Shown here in pieces: positions 16,243 through 24,725 of a stretch of 64,000 nt of DNA. The notes below the pieces were generated by a model. The model saw only the letters and a program-made list of their open reading frames with translations. It was not told the DNA's origin and searched no databases. A program made the translations under genes and the position numbers. Within the stretch, counting starts at the first letter, position 1; each line of letters opens with the position of its first letter. Source of the DNA: Clostridium sp. CM027 (lineage in GTDB: Bacteria; Bacillota; Clostridia; Clostridiales; Clostridiaceae); NCBI RefSeq assembly GCF_024730565.1, contig NZ_CP077725.1, forward strand, positions 1,798,001 through 1,862,000. Direction: 5' to 3'.

Positions 16243-17568
16243 CTATTTGAAAATCTCCTTAAACCATTGTAAGTTTCCCCAAAAATGCACATGTCCATAA
16301 GCTGCCATAGTATTTTTTTTAACATATCCGCATTGCCAATTTTTCTCATATCCATCATAACCCTCTTTAGAAAGCTTAAATACCTTTTCTTCAGATAAAT
16401 TAACAATAGATTTATGAAACTCATGACAGTTTATACTCATATTTTGTGGTAAAATATTATTTTCTACCCCTACCTTTATTTCTGCATACCCAAAGTTCTG
16501 AAGCTTTTTTGTTAAGGTGTAATACCCCTTAAAAAAGCCAACAGTATTATGTGATATTTTTTCTTCGCCTTGCAGTTTTTCTCCCTCAGTAAGATACATT
16601 AATCCTCCACATTCGGCGTAACAGTGTAGCCCATTATCAAGAGCTTTTTTTATACTGCCAAGCATTGATGTATTTTCAGATAGCTCCTTTATAAAAACCT
16701 CAGGGTACCCTCCACCTATGTAAAGAAAACCAATATTACTGGGTAGCTTCTTATCTTTAATTGGACTAAAATATATAACTTGTCCCATTTCCTCTAGAAG
16801 CTCTAAATTTTCTTTATAATAAAAACTAAAGGCCTTGTCATAGGCTACAGCTATCCTTTTCCCCTTATTCTCCACATGGAAATCATCTATATGCCTTTCA
16901 CTTTCTTTAAATTGTTCTAACAATAAATCCATATCCAAATGCTTTTCTAATAACTTGGCACAGATTTCAATTTTCTCATCTAAATCCTCTGTTTCACTGC
17001 TTTGAATTAGCCCTAAGTGCCTACTTTTTAAGCTTAATCGTTCATCTTTTGGAAGATAGCCTAACACTTTCAAGTTACAGTTTTCTTTAATTGCTGCCTT
17101 AAGTAACTTATAATAATTTTCTGTTATATTATTTAGTATTATGCCCTTTATATTCGCATCTTTAAAATTTACTATTCCATTAATTTCTGCACAGAGGGTT
17201 GCTACCTGAGCCTTTGGAGACAATACAAGTATGATAGGCAAGTCTAAAACCTTTGACACGTGATACGTAGAATAGGATGTATTTATGCCTTTTCCATCAT
17301 ATAAACCCATTACACCTTCGACTACACCCAATTCTCCGCATCCTCTAGAAAAGCTAGCCTTAACTCCCGCCTCTCCCATAAGATACAAATCCAAATTTCT
17401 TGAACCTTTACCTGTTATCTTTGTATGAAAAGCTGAGTCTATATAATCAGGTCCTACTTTATACCCTTGTATCTCAAATCCCCTATTTTTAAACGCTTTC
17501 ATAATTCCGAGTGTTACTGTGGTCTTACCACCACCACTTGAATCTGAAGCTATGACTATACTCTTCAT
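16243..17568 (-). CDS. cbiA: Cobyrinate a,c-diamide synthase
   Basis: A 441-residue CbiA that amidates the a and c side chains using glutamine and ATP. N-terminal P-loop domain: SSGGGKTTVTLGIMKA near residue 10 and VGPDYIDSAFH near residue 39. The C-terminal class I glutaminase domain carries the nucleophile Cys in HCYAECGGLMYL (about residue 325), and INCHEFHKS near residue 390. AAAGGATG precedes the ATG. It is the first amidation step; the later amidase gene cbiP is not in the window. Confidence 0.93.
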   Translation of the reverse strand: MKSIVIASDSSGGGKTTVTLGIMKAFKNRGFEIQGYKVGPDYIDSAFHTKITGKGSRNLDLYLMGEAGVKASFSRGCGELGVVEGVMGLYDGKGINTSYSTYHVSKVLDLPIILVLSPKAQVATLCAEINGIVNFKDANIKGIILNNITENYYKLLKAAIKENCNLKVLGYLPKDERLSLKSRHLGLIQSSETEDLDEKIEICAKLLEKHLDMDLLLEQFKESERHIDDFHVENKGKRIAVAYDKAFSFYYKENLELLEEMGQVIYFSPIKDKKLPSNIGFLYIGGGYPEVFIKELSENTSMLGSIKKALDNGLHCYAECGGLMYLTEGEKLQGEEKISHNTVGFFKGYYTLTKKLQNFGYAEIKVGVENNILPQNMSINCHEFHKSIVNLSEEKVFKLSKEGYDGYEKNWQCGYVKKNTMAAYGHVHFWGNLQWFKEIFK

Positions 17569-17608
17569 TTATATTCACATCCTTTTGCGGACTATCCCCT
17601 AATGTGCA

Positions 17609-17628
17609 ATTAGTTGTTAACTGTCCCC
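17609..17628 (-). repeat. Interspersed repeat copy fused to the 3' end of cobD
   Basis: GGGGACAGTTAACAACTAAT on the minus strand. Read in the cobD frame it encodes the last residues GTVNN and the TAA stop at 17610-17612. Confidence 0.85.
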
Positions 17629-18728
17629 AATGTTTTCACTATCAATTCTAAGTTTTTCAAACACTGAATCAATTTTCTATTCCTATCATTATCCTTAATA
17701 GCAAGCCTTACATATTGTTTATCTAGTCCTCTAAAATTATCTGCTTTTCTTATAACAAATCCTTGAGCTAGGCATAGTTTATAAAGTGCCTCTGAGTCCA
17801 GTCCTTTTAATTTGCATAATACATAATTTCCATAGGTTAAATACACTTTATCTATAAATGAAATATTTTCAAGTGATCTTATAAACCTAGGCCTTTCCGC
17901 TCTTATCCACTCTTTGCTTTTTTCAATATAAACGTTATCTTTTAACACATGACGTGCAGCCATTTCTGCAAAACAGTTTATGTTCCAGGGGTTTTGTTTT
18001 TCTTTAACTTTTTTTAATAGGTCTACGTTACTACTTATTCCATACCCAAACCTTATACCAGGCATCGCAAAAAATTTGGTTAATGCTCTTATTATAAATA
18101 AACATTTGTATGTTTTAACTTTTTCACTGAAACTGTGCTGTGAATCTCCAGTAAATTCTATAAAAGCCTCATCTATTATTATGACTTTGTCGTTACATTC
18201 ACAATATTCAAGAATTTTTTGAAACTCAGCCTTATTTATGATATTGCCATTGGGGTTATTCGGATTACCTAAAACCACACCTTCTACACTCTGTAATCTA
18301 TTAAGAATATCCTCATAATCATAGGAAAGCTCAGCATATTCATGCTTTAATAAGGTATTCTCATTAATCTTCTCTTTTAAATAAGAATACTCTATACTAC
18401 AATTCCACTTTTTAGCATCAATTTCGTACTCTACAAAAGATGGCACCACAATTAGTAGATTTTTATGACAAGCTATAACTAAGTCAATTATTTCTGCAGC
18501 CCCATTTCCTAAAACAAAATATTCTTTTGGGCAATCAATGTATTCTTTTAATTCTTTCAATACCTCCCTATATTGAATATCTGGATATCTTGTTAAAGCA
18601 TCTACGGCTTCACTAATGTTATCAGTGAAACTTTTAGGAACCCCTAATGGATTAATATTAGAACTGTAATCTATTAATTCTCGCCCCTCAAGTAATCCAT
18701 TAGTATAAACATCTCCACCATGTATCAT
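17610..18728 (-). CDS. cobD: L-threonine-O-3-phosphate decarboxylase
   Basis: A 372-residue PLP-dependent enzyme of the aminotransferase fold that makes (R)-1-amino-2-propanol phosphate for the nucleotide loop of cobalamin. Motifs: HGGDVY at the N terminus, YSSNINPLGVP, GNGAAEIIDL, VLGNPNNPNG, and the PLP lysine in IRALTKFFAMPGIRFGYG (about residue 216). The last five codons and the stop lie inside an interspersed repeat copy, so the native C terminus may have been altered by a few residues. HisC-like aminotransferases are the main alternative, but the operon context supports CobD. Confidence 0.9.
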   Translation of the reverse strand: MIHGGDVYTNGLLEGRELIDYSSNINPLGVPKSFTDNISEAVDALTRYPDIQYREVLKELKEYIDCPKEYFVLGNGAAEIIDLVIACHKNLLIVVPSFVEYEIDAKKWNCSIEYSYLKEKINENTLLKHEYAELSYDYEDILNRLQSVEGVVLGNPNNPNGNIINKAEFQKILEYCECNDKVIIIDEAFIEFTGDSQHSFSEKVKTYKCLFIIRALTKFFAMPGIRFGYGISSNVDLLKKVKEKQNPWNINCFAEMAARHVLKDNVYIEKSKEWIRAERPRFIRSLENISFIDKVYLTYGNYVLCKLKGLDSEALYKLCLAQGFVIRKADNFRGLDKQYVRLAIKDNDRNRKLIQCLKNLELIVKTLGTVNN

Positions 18729-18797
18729 TGAATACCTTCCTTTCTACTTGTAACTCACATCTACCGTACTTTTGTTACTTATAACTTACGCAGAATT

Positions 18798-19631
18798 TTA
18801 ATTTCCCTTATGTGTTTTCCCTACATTCTTAAACTTTTCATTAATTACATCATTAATGTGCTGTATATAAATGTCTTGAACGTCACTATTTTCCCCTAAC
18901 CCATGCAGATATATTTTAACTTTAAACCCTTTTGCCTCTAAAATACTCTTCCAGGAGTCCTCTGCATCTCCCGCCATGTCATTCTTGGCATGGTCTCCTG
19001 CTACGAGCAGTAGTGGCATTAAAGTGACTTCGCTAATACTCTGAGTCGTAACATTAGGTATTACTCTTTCCAAAGTTGGATACCCTTCCACGGTTGCTAC
19101 ATGGACATTGTTAAAACCTCTATCCCTTAAAACGCTTTCAAAACAGCAATATACTGCATTTGCAATATGGTTTGTACCATGCCCCATCAAAATTACTGTA
19201 TCCATTGGTTGCAATTGCTTTGATAGAGCATCCACCATTATTGAGTAATCATCTGGCACGCCTGCTTCTTCACCCTTAAAACATAAAAGAGGTCTTCCTA
19301 TTAAGATATTTTTAAATGCTTTACATTCTTTGTATCTATTAACTACATTATTTATATAATCAAATTCTACTCCAGGAATAACATGCAAAGGCTGAACAAT
19401 TACCTCATTATATCCTTCGCTTTTTAACTTTTCCAAAGCTTCTTCTGGAGTATCTACATGAATATTATCCCTATTCTTAAGTACTCTAAGAATAATATGT
19501 GAAGTAAATGCTCTTCTTATATCATAATCTTCAAAAGTATGTCTTATTTTATCTTCTATTGCATCGATAGTTACTTTTCTTGCATCTTCATGTGTTGTTC
19601 CAAAACTTACAATTAAAATTGCCTTCTTCAT
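18798..19631 (-). CDS. cbiK: Sirohydrochlorin cobaltochelatase
   Basis: A 277-residue anaerobic cobaltochelatase (CbiK) that inserts Co2+ into sirohydrochlorin, the entry step of the pathway. Motifs: KKAILIVSFGTTHEDARK at the N terminus; VQPLHVIPGVEFD near residue 82, whose His is a metal ligand; LMGHGTNH near residue 145 with the catalytic His; and LLLVAGDHAKNDMAGD. No signal peptide, so cytoplasmic. The ATG at 19631 has AAGGTGG nine bases upstream; an ATG nine bases earlier would abut that site. It is the first gene after the cobalamin riboswitch. Confidence 0.92.
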   Translation of the reverse strand: MKKAILIVSFGTTHEDARKVTIDAIEDKIRHTFEDYDIRRAFTSHIILRVLKNRDNIHVDTPEEALEKLKSEGYNEVIVQPLHVIPGVEFDYINNVVNRYKECKAFKNILIGRPLLCFKGEEAGVPDDYSIMVDALSKQLQPMDTVILMGHGTNHIANAVYCCFESVLRDRGFNNVHVATVEGYPTLERVIPNVTTQSISEVTLMPLLLVAGDHAKNDMAGDAEDSWKSILEAKGFKVKIYLHGLGENSDVQDIYIQHINDVINEKFKNVGKTHKGN

Positions 19632-19701
19632 TTCGATCATCCACCTTGCTAAATATTTTCCGAAATCTATCATAACATTTACATATAATGCTTTTTAAAA
19701 C

Positions 19702-19736
19702 AAAAAAAATAGTACGCATACGATAGCGACTACTTT
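19702..19736 (-). terminator. Riboswitch expression-platform terminator
   Basis: On the minus strand a TAGTCGC / GCGTACTA stem with one bulge and an eight-base loop is followed by eight T residues. It lies between the riboswitch and cbiK, so cobalamin binding probably stops transcription here. Confidence 0.7.
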
Positions 19737-19786
19737 TTAATTAATCCATAATTAAATAGTTCTTTCCCTCCGAAAGCTTGTTAACA

Positions 19787-19946
19787 TCATTTAGGCAGGT
19801 CTCCTGGCTTTTGATTCTTCCTTTAATTATCCTTCCTCATTTTTAATTTACGAAGTAGCATTTAAAAGTTTTTCATCAATTACAGTAGCGGGGGCTGCTG
19901 CGGATTTAAACCGCATTCCCTTTTCACCTATTTCAAGGCACCTAAA
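19787..19946 (-). promoter_or_regulatory. Cobalamin riboswitch
   Basis: On the minus strand the conserved blocks appear in order: GGGAATGCGG, the B12-box core GCAGCCCCCGCTACTGTAA, and the closing AGCCAGGAGACCTGCC. An outer stem can form from TTTTAGG near 19946 and CCTAAA near 19790. It precedes cbiK and should repress the whole cbi operon when adenosylcobalamin is plentiful. No second copy is seen before cobT or nrdJ. Confidence 0.95.
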
Positions 19947-19972
19947 ATCATATTCAATTCTCTATTAATTCT

Positions 19973-20001
19973 AGTTTATTATATTTAAGCCGTACTGTCA
20001 A
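19973..20001 (-). promoter_or_regulatory. Predicted promoter of the cbi operon
   Basis: Minus strand TTGACA (20001-19996), 17-base spacer, TAAACT (19978-19973). The start would fall about 20 bases before the riboswitch. Confidence 0.55.
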
Positions 20002-20056
20002 TATTTAGAGTGTCTCCTTAGTTTAATAGGCAAAAAAATGATTCAGAAAAATAGTT

Positions 20057-20077
20057 AGGGACGGTTAACAACTATTT
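20057..20077 (+). repeat. Interspersed repeat copy upstream of the RAYT gene
   Basis: AGGGACGGTTAACAACTATT on the plus strand, 96 bases before the transposase start. With the inverted copy at 21379-21395 it brackets the transposase gene, making a candidate unit of 1.34 kb. Confidence 0.85.
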
Positions 20078-20172
20078 AAATTATTTATATATATATTAGC
20101 TTAAGATTATGAATATCATCCCGATTCATAGGCAATAATTCAAATAAAAATCTATGAGGAAGGGTGATTTTA

Positions 20173-21084
20173 ATGCCAAGAAAGGCAAGAGAAAAAACAG
20201 ATGACTCGATATTTCATATTATGTGCAAAAGTATCAGCGAAATAAATTTATTCAAGGATGATGAGGATAAGAACAAGTATTTATCACTTGTAAAAAAGTA
20301 TAAATATCTCTATAATTTTAAAATCTACGGTTACTGTCTTATGGATAACCATTCTCATTTAATGATTGATGCTAATGGCACTGATATATCAAAGGCAATG
20401 CATGGAATAAATTTTTCTTATGCAATGTACTTTAATAAAAAATATAAAAGGGAAGGACATCTTTTTAAAGATAGATTTAAGAGTAAAATAGTTAATAATG
20501 AACGATATTTGAAGACTTTATCTCTATATATACACAATAATCCTACGGATATAGATGAATATAAAAATTGTCCTGAAAAATATGCTTTTTCTAGTCTAGC
20601 CATATTTTTAGGAAAAAGACATGATTCTTTTAAATTAGTTGATTATGGATTTATTATGAGCTCTTTTGGTAATAACCTAAAAAATGCAAGAAAGAATTAC
20701 TATAATCTTGTCTTTCGCTGTAATGGAGAAAAATTAAAACAAGAAATAGAATTTAAAGATGAAAAATCAGAGTATAAATGTGAACGAAAAATACTTGTAA
20801 GGAACTTTAAGCCAGAAGATATAATAGAATATATAGCGTCAAAGATGAATGTATCAAAGACTCATCTTTATATGAAGTACAGCAGAAAGCTTGTACGGGC
20901 AAAAGCCTTAACCGTTGTTCTAATGAGGAGCCTCTGTAATTTTAAATCTAGCGATATATCCAGCACTCTTGGAAACATTACACAGGCTAGAGTATCAAAA
21001 TTAAGCACTATTGGCATCGAATTAATTGGAACAGAAGATAAATATGAGAATATTATCATGGATTTTATTAAACGTTATGCTTAG
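20173..21084 (+). CDS. REP-associated tyrosine transposase (RAYT, Y1/HUH family)
   Basis: A 303-residue single-strand transposase relative. The HUH motif is YCLMDNHSHLMI (His60, His62), followed by GHLFKDRFKS (about 95-104) and the presumed nucleophile Tyr119 in LSLYIHNNP; all three are typical of Y1 transposases of the RAYT group. The C-terminal 90 residues (FKPEDIIEYIASKM onward, then KALTVVLMRSL and QARVSKLSTIG) resemble a DnaA-type helix-turn-helix, seen in some RAYTs. GGAAGGG eight bases upstream supports ATG 20173. It lies alone between two cob operons and is bracketed by inverted copies of a short repeat that recurs across the region, the context expected of a RAYT and its REP sequences. 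The gene appears intact. Confidence 0.88.
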   Translation: MPRKAREKTDDSIFHIMCKSISEINLFKDDEDKNKYLSLVKKYKYLYNFKIYGYCLMDNHSHLMIDANGTDISKAMHGINFSYAMYFNKKYKREGHLFKDRFKSKIVNNERYLKTLSLYIHNNPTDIDEYKNCPEKYAFSSLAIFLGKRHDSFKLVDYGFIMSSFGNNLKNARKNYYNLVFRCNGEKLKQEIEFKDEKSEYKCERKILVRNFKPEDIIEYIASKMNVSKTHLYMKYSRKLVRAKALTVVLMRSLCNFKSSDISSTLGNITQARVSKLSTIGIELIGTEDKYENIIMDFIKRYA

Positions 21085-21328
21085 TAATAATTTATTAATA
21101 TAATCTTCAATATTATGATTAATAACTTAATGACAATCATTAAAATTCATTCTAATTATTTACTTTAACCTACCTATTTATTAAATCTGTTATATTAAAT
21201 AAAAAAAATTAGAATAACAGATGGATATATGCATTTAATAAACATGGACAAGTATCAAAAATATACATTTTACTTATGTATAATATAAAAATAATTAAAA
21301 TTAGTGTTCAATAAATTAATTCAACGAT

Positions 21329-21362
21329 AAAAAGGTACAAGTTTCCATAAACAACTTGCACC
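21329..21362 (-). terminator. Terminator of the cobTCS operon
   Basis: Minus strand GGTGCAAGTT, nine-base loop, AACTTGTACC, then TTTTT. The remainder of the 21085-21406 gap is AT-rich with no gene. Confidence 0.7.
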
Positions 21363-21378
21363 CAATTATAATATAAAT

Positions 21379-21395
21379 AATTGTTAACCGTCCCC
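21379..21395 (-). repeat. Interspersed repeat copy downstream of cobS
   Basis: AATTGTTAACCGTCCCC on plus, that is GGGGACGGTTAACAATT on minus, 11 bases after the cobS stop and inverted relative to the copy at 20057. Confidence 0.85.
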
Positions 21396-21406
21396 ATTAT
21401 CTTACC

Positions 21407-22174
21407 TTAACTTATTGCTATAAATAAGATCATAGTTAGAATTTCAACTAATTCATTATTAGCTCCTAAGCTATCTCCCGTAAGTCCCGTAATTTTACTC
21501 TCGCAAAACTTATTAAATAGGAAACTTAAAAGTAACGCTGATAGTATCAATATAACACTTTTGTTAAATCCTATTAATAAGGTTCCAAATACAATAGTTA
21601 TAATACCTGAAATTACCACCCTTTTGATGTCAATATTTCCAATAAATATATTACCCGAGCCTGTTTCTTTAGCATTCTTACCAATAAAAGATATAAAAAC
21701 AACGGTAAATCTTGCAATTATTGGCGTTGCAATTAATATGAGTGGTAAATTCTTTCCTATGATAGTGCAGACCGCTGCATATCGTGCTAACATATCAAAT
21801 ACTATAGCAATAGTTGCATAAGTGCCTACTGTGCTGTCCTTCATAATTTCTATTATTTTATGTTTGTCTCCTTTAAACGAAAAGAAACCATCACAAGTAT
21901 CTCCAAGTCCATCCACATGTAATCCTCCAGTAATAACTATCGGTATAATAACTACAAATATTGCTGTAATATCTACTGGCAGCACTTTTATTAATATATA
22001 ATAAGTTATCCACTGGACAATTCCTATAAATAATCCTACCACCGGAAAAAATACAGATCCCCGCCTAAAGTTTTCCTTGTCACAGTTTAAACTTTTATTT
22101 ATAGGTATCCGTGTGAAGAATTGGAAAAACAGTAAAAAATCATTTAAATATTCTCTCATTTTATTTGCTCGCAA
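21407..22174 (-). CDS. cobS: Adenosylcobinamide-GDP ribazoletransferase (cobalamin synthase)
   Basis: A 255-residue polytopic membrane enzyme that joins alpha-ribazole to adenosylcobinamide-GDP. The catalytic motif GGLHVDGLGDTCDGFF is near residue 82, with KDSTVGTYA near 111; about six to seven helices. The TTG at 22174 has AAGGA seven bases upstream; an ATG at 22159 lacks a clear site, so the start is slightly uncertain. A near-palindrome (GCAAAGAC/GTCCTTGC) covers this initiation region. Last gene of cobT-cobC-cobS. The partner cobU is not in the window. Confidence 0.9.
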   Translation of the reverse strand: MRANKMREYLNDFLLFFQFFTRIPINKSLNCDKENFRRGSVFFPVVGLFIGIVQWITYYILIKVLPVDITAIFVVIIPIVITGGLHVDGLGDTCDGFFSFKGDKHKIIEIMKDSTVGTYATIAIVFDMLARYAAVCTIIGKNLPLILIATPIIARFTVVFISFIGKNAKETGSGNIFIGNIDIKRVVISGIITIVFGTLLIGFNKSVILILSALLLSFLFNKFCESKITGLTGDSLGANNELVEILTMILFIAIS

Positions 22175-22277
22175 AGACTTGTCCTTGCAAAGCTCACCTC
22201 TTTCCTAAATAGTAATGTTTATTTTAATTTTAAAGTTAATCGGCAAGAACTAAATATACCTCAAATCAATTTTCTAA

Positions 22278-22868
22278 CTATGCATTATGAATAATAGCAT
22301 CAATATATAAATTACCATATTCATATTTTATAATGCTTATATCCCCATTTTTACAACCAAATTTCCAAAACAAATCTATATTTTCATTCATAATATAACA
22401 ATATATAGCTCTTATGACTCCCGAATGAGCGCATATTAAAATATTATCGCATTCTAGCTTTTTAATATGCTCCATAAAGTTCTTAACTCTTTCACATAGT
22501 TTAATATAACTTTCTCCATTCGGAGGTACAAATTCTTTCCAATTATTTTGCCAACAAATACACTGTTGGGGATATGAAACTTTAATTTCCTCGTATGTTT
22601 TCCCTTCAAAATCTCCAAAATCAGTTTCATTTATTCTATTATCTTGTATAACTGCAATTTCCTGTTGTCCTAAAACTAACTTTGCCATCTCTAAAGTTCT
22701 TTTTTTATCACTAACGTATACTCTATCTAATTTTATGCCATCAAAGAAATCTTTAGCCTTATTGCCTTGAGCTATGCCAATTTCATTTAGACTTATATCC
22801 AAATTACCATAATAAGACCCTTTTCTATTTTCTTCAGTCTGGCCATGTCTTAACAAATAAATATTCAT
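22278..22868 (-). CDS. cobC: Alpha-ribazole phosphatase
   Basis: A 196-residue histidine phosphatase that removes the 5'-phosphate from alpha-ribazole phosphate or from cobalamin-5'-phosphate. The catalytic LLRHGQTEENR is at residues 5-15, the second conserved block ETDFGDFEGKTYEEI near 85, and ICAHSGVIRAI near 147. The fold is shared with phosphoglycerate mutases, but placement between cobT and cobS supports CobC. TAGGTGTG lies before the ATG. Confidence 0.88.
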   Translation of the reverse strand: MNIYLLRHGQTEENRKGSYYGNLDISLNEIGIAQGNKAKDFFDGIKLDRVYVSDKKRTLEMAKLVLGQQEIAVIQDNRINETDFGDFEGKTYEEIKVSYPQQCICWQNNWKEFVPPNGESYIKLCERVKNFMEHIKKLECDNILICAHSGVIRAIYCYIMNENIDLFWKFGCKNGDISIIKYEYGNLYIDAIIHNA

Positions 22869-22887
22869 AAATTCTCACACCTAAATT

Positions 22888-23970
22888 TTACCCTACGGTA
22901 TTCTCCCTTATATCTATATACTTTTTACTATCAAGCGTTGCCTCTTCAAATGTCCCCATATTATCCATAGTGAAAAGCGCCGCCTCAATTATATTAAAAG
23001 CAAGTGGACAACCTGACCCTTCCCCCAGTCTCATGTTCAAATTAAGCATAGGTTTTAATCCTATTTCCTTCATTATAAAAGCTGCCCCCGGTTCCGCAGA
23101 TAAGTGAGATGCAAATATATATTCCTTCACTAATGGGTTTAGTCTATAAGCACATAATGCAGCTGCTGAGGCTATAAATCCATCAATAACAATAGGCACC
23201 CTATTCTTCGCAGCTGACAGGAAGCACCCACATAGTCCCGCAATATCAAATCCTCCAACTTTTGAAAGTACATCGATAACATCATTTTTATCTGGTTTAT
23301 TTACTTCAATAGCTTTCTTAATTACCCTCTTTTTATTAATAAATTGCTCCTGCGTAATTCCTGAACCTTTACCTACTGACACCTCTACTTCAAGTCCTGA
23401 AAGAACGCTCAAAATTGCTGCACTTGTGGCAGTATTTCCTACCCCCATTTCCCCGGTACCAAACAAATCATACCCCTTACGCGCTAAATCATCAACTGTA
23501 TCGATTCCAACCTCTATAGCTTTAATTGTTTGCTCCCTAGTCATTGCGGGCCCCTTCATCATGTTCATGGTACCATATGCAATTTTTTTATTTACAATTT
23601 TAGGATTGTTAAAGTCTGCATCAACGCCTATATCTACAACTGTAATCTCACTTCCAACAAATTTTGATAAAACATATACACCCGTGATTTTTTTAGTGAA
23701 ATTATTAGTAACTATAGCCGTTACGTTTTTAGGACAGTTAGACACATCTTCTTCCACCACTCCATTATCGCTGCACATTATAACTACATTCTTTTTATTA
23801 ATTTTATTATGTATGTCTCCAGTAATCCCTGCCATCTTAGCTATAATATTTTCTATTTCACCAAGACTTCCTATAGGTTTTGATAAACTATCAAGTCTAT
23901 CCCACGCTTTTTTCATAGCCTCTTTATTTAGTGGTTTAATGCACTGTAATGTGTTGTTTAGCAATACCAT
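22888..23970 (-). CDS. cobT: Nicotinate-nucleotide--dimethylbenzimidazole phosphoribosyltransferase
   Basis: A 360-residue CobT that makes alpha-ribazole phosphate, or the analogue for another lower base. Motifs: LDSLSKPIGSLGEIE near residue 27, VIMCSDNGVVEE near 63, GEMGVGNTATSAA near 172, and the catalytic Glu in NMRLGEGSGCPLAF (about residue 315). AGGAGGG lies seven bases before the ATG. It is the first gene of the lower-ligand operon. I see no cobalamin riboswitch upstream, so control appears separate from the cbi operon. Confidence 0.94.
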   Translation of the reverse strand: MVLLNNTLQCIKPLNKEAMKKAWDRLDSLSKPIGSLGEIENIIAKMAGITGDIHNKINKKNVVIMCSDNGVVEEDVSNCPKNVTAIVTNNFTKKITGVYVLSKFVGSEITVVDIGVDADFNNPKIVNKKIAYGTMNMMKGPAMTREQTIKAIEVGIDTVDDLARKGYDLFGTGEMGVGNTATSAAILSVLSGLEVEVSVGKGSGITQEQFINKKRVIKKAIEVNKPDKNDVIDVLSKVGGFDIAGLCGCFLSAAKNRVPIVIDGFIASAAALCAYRLNPLVKEYIFASHLSAEPGAAFIMKEIGLKPMLNLNMRLGEGSGCPLAFNIIEAALFTMDNMGTFEEATLDSKKYIDIRENTVG

Positions 23971-24070
23971 TTGTTTACCCTCCTGCTTATATAGTTATTA
24001 CATAATATTAACACATTTAAACACACCTTCCCCCTTTTTCAAAGGAAAAACTTTTTGGATATAAATTACA

Positions 24071-24107
24071 GCTAACAACTAATGTGAATTAGTTGTTAAC
24101 CGTCCCT
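24071..24107. repeat. Inverted pair of interspersed repeats upstream of cobT
   Basis: A truncated plus copy (GCTAACAACTAAT, 24071-24083) faces a full minus copy (24088-24107); the arms form an 11-bp stem with a short loop. Confidence 0.8.
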
Positions 24108-24116
24108 CATTAAAAA

Positions 24117-24157
24117 CATTAAAAAACAGGGACATTCGTTATCCCTGTTTTTTAATG
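24117..24157 (-). terminator. Terminator of the DUF3892 gene
   Basis: 16-bp perfect arms around CATTCGTTA; T-rich on both strands. Lies just after the DUF3892 stop on the minus strand. Confidence 0.8.
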
Positions 24158-24160
24158 TTT

Positions 24161-24421
24161 TTAATAGATATCATTATCATCTATAACTGGTAAATTGTCT
24201 AAATTATTGGATTTATCTTGATCAGGTAGACTTTTTAAAAATTCTTCACCTTTTTTTGAAGTTGAGACAGATACTCCAATTATATTTCCTTGTTTTGCAA
24301 GCAGCACTGCTTGTTCTTTTGAAACTATTTCTCCATTTTCAAGTTCGTAAGCTGTAATTTCTCCTTGATTGTCTTTCGCTACTCTACTAATAACATGAGC
24401 TGAGATTTCGTTTTTATTCAA
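24161..24421 (-). CDS. DUF3892 domain protein
   Basis: An 86-residue protein matching DUF3892: HVISRVAKDNQGEITAYEL, then SKEQAVLLAKQGNIIGVSV and KGEEFLKSLPDQDKSNNLDNLP. Such small proteins are common in Clostridium and Bacillus; no function is established. The TTG at 24421 (NKNEISAHV) is preferred, with AAAGG ten bases upstream, over a longer frame that would add hydrophobic residues atypical of the family. It is a single gene with its own terminator. Confidence 0.75.
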   Translation of the reverse strand: MNKNEISAHVISRVAKDNQGEITAYELENGEIVSKEQAVLLAKQGNIIGVSVSTSKKGEEFLKSLPDQDKSNNLDNLPVIDDNDIY

Positions 24422-24687
24422 AATAACACTACCTTTCTTAATACATATAAACATGTATCTCTTATTGGTAGATACTTAAACAATATTATATATACTTTTA
24501 AATTAAGTATCGCCATATACAGTTTTACCAATTATATAAATTTTATGAAAAATATTAATATATTTATTTACCAATAACACTAAGAGATTATTGCAAGTTA
24601 TTCGCATTTGGGTGTATACTATTTGTTGCTACTATTTTTGTGCACATATTATTATTGCCTTTTGCATAGTTAATTTTGTAATAATTA

Positions 24688-24701
24688 ATAGTTGTTAACT
24701 G
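24688..24701 (-). repeat. Truncated interspersed repeat upstream of the metal ABC genes
   Basis: AATAGTTGTTAACTG on plus; the GTCCC end is missing. Otherwise the 24422-24725 gap is AT-rich with no gene. Confidence 0.55.
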
Positions 24702-24725
24702 AAAGAATTAGTGAGGAGGATTTAC

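Noticed and set aside
23426-24064. 212-codon open frame on the plus strand
   Set aside because: It is antisense to cobT, has low-complexity Ser/Ile/Phe composition and no domain; an antisense shadow of a real gene.
23971-24160. Second cobalamin riboswitch before cobT
   Set aside because: No B12-box or AGCCAGGAGACC-type block on the minus strand; only repeats and a terminator are present.
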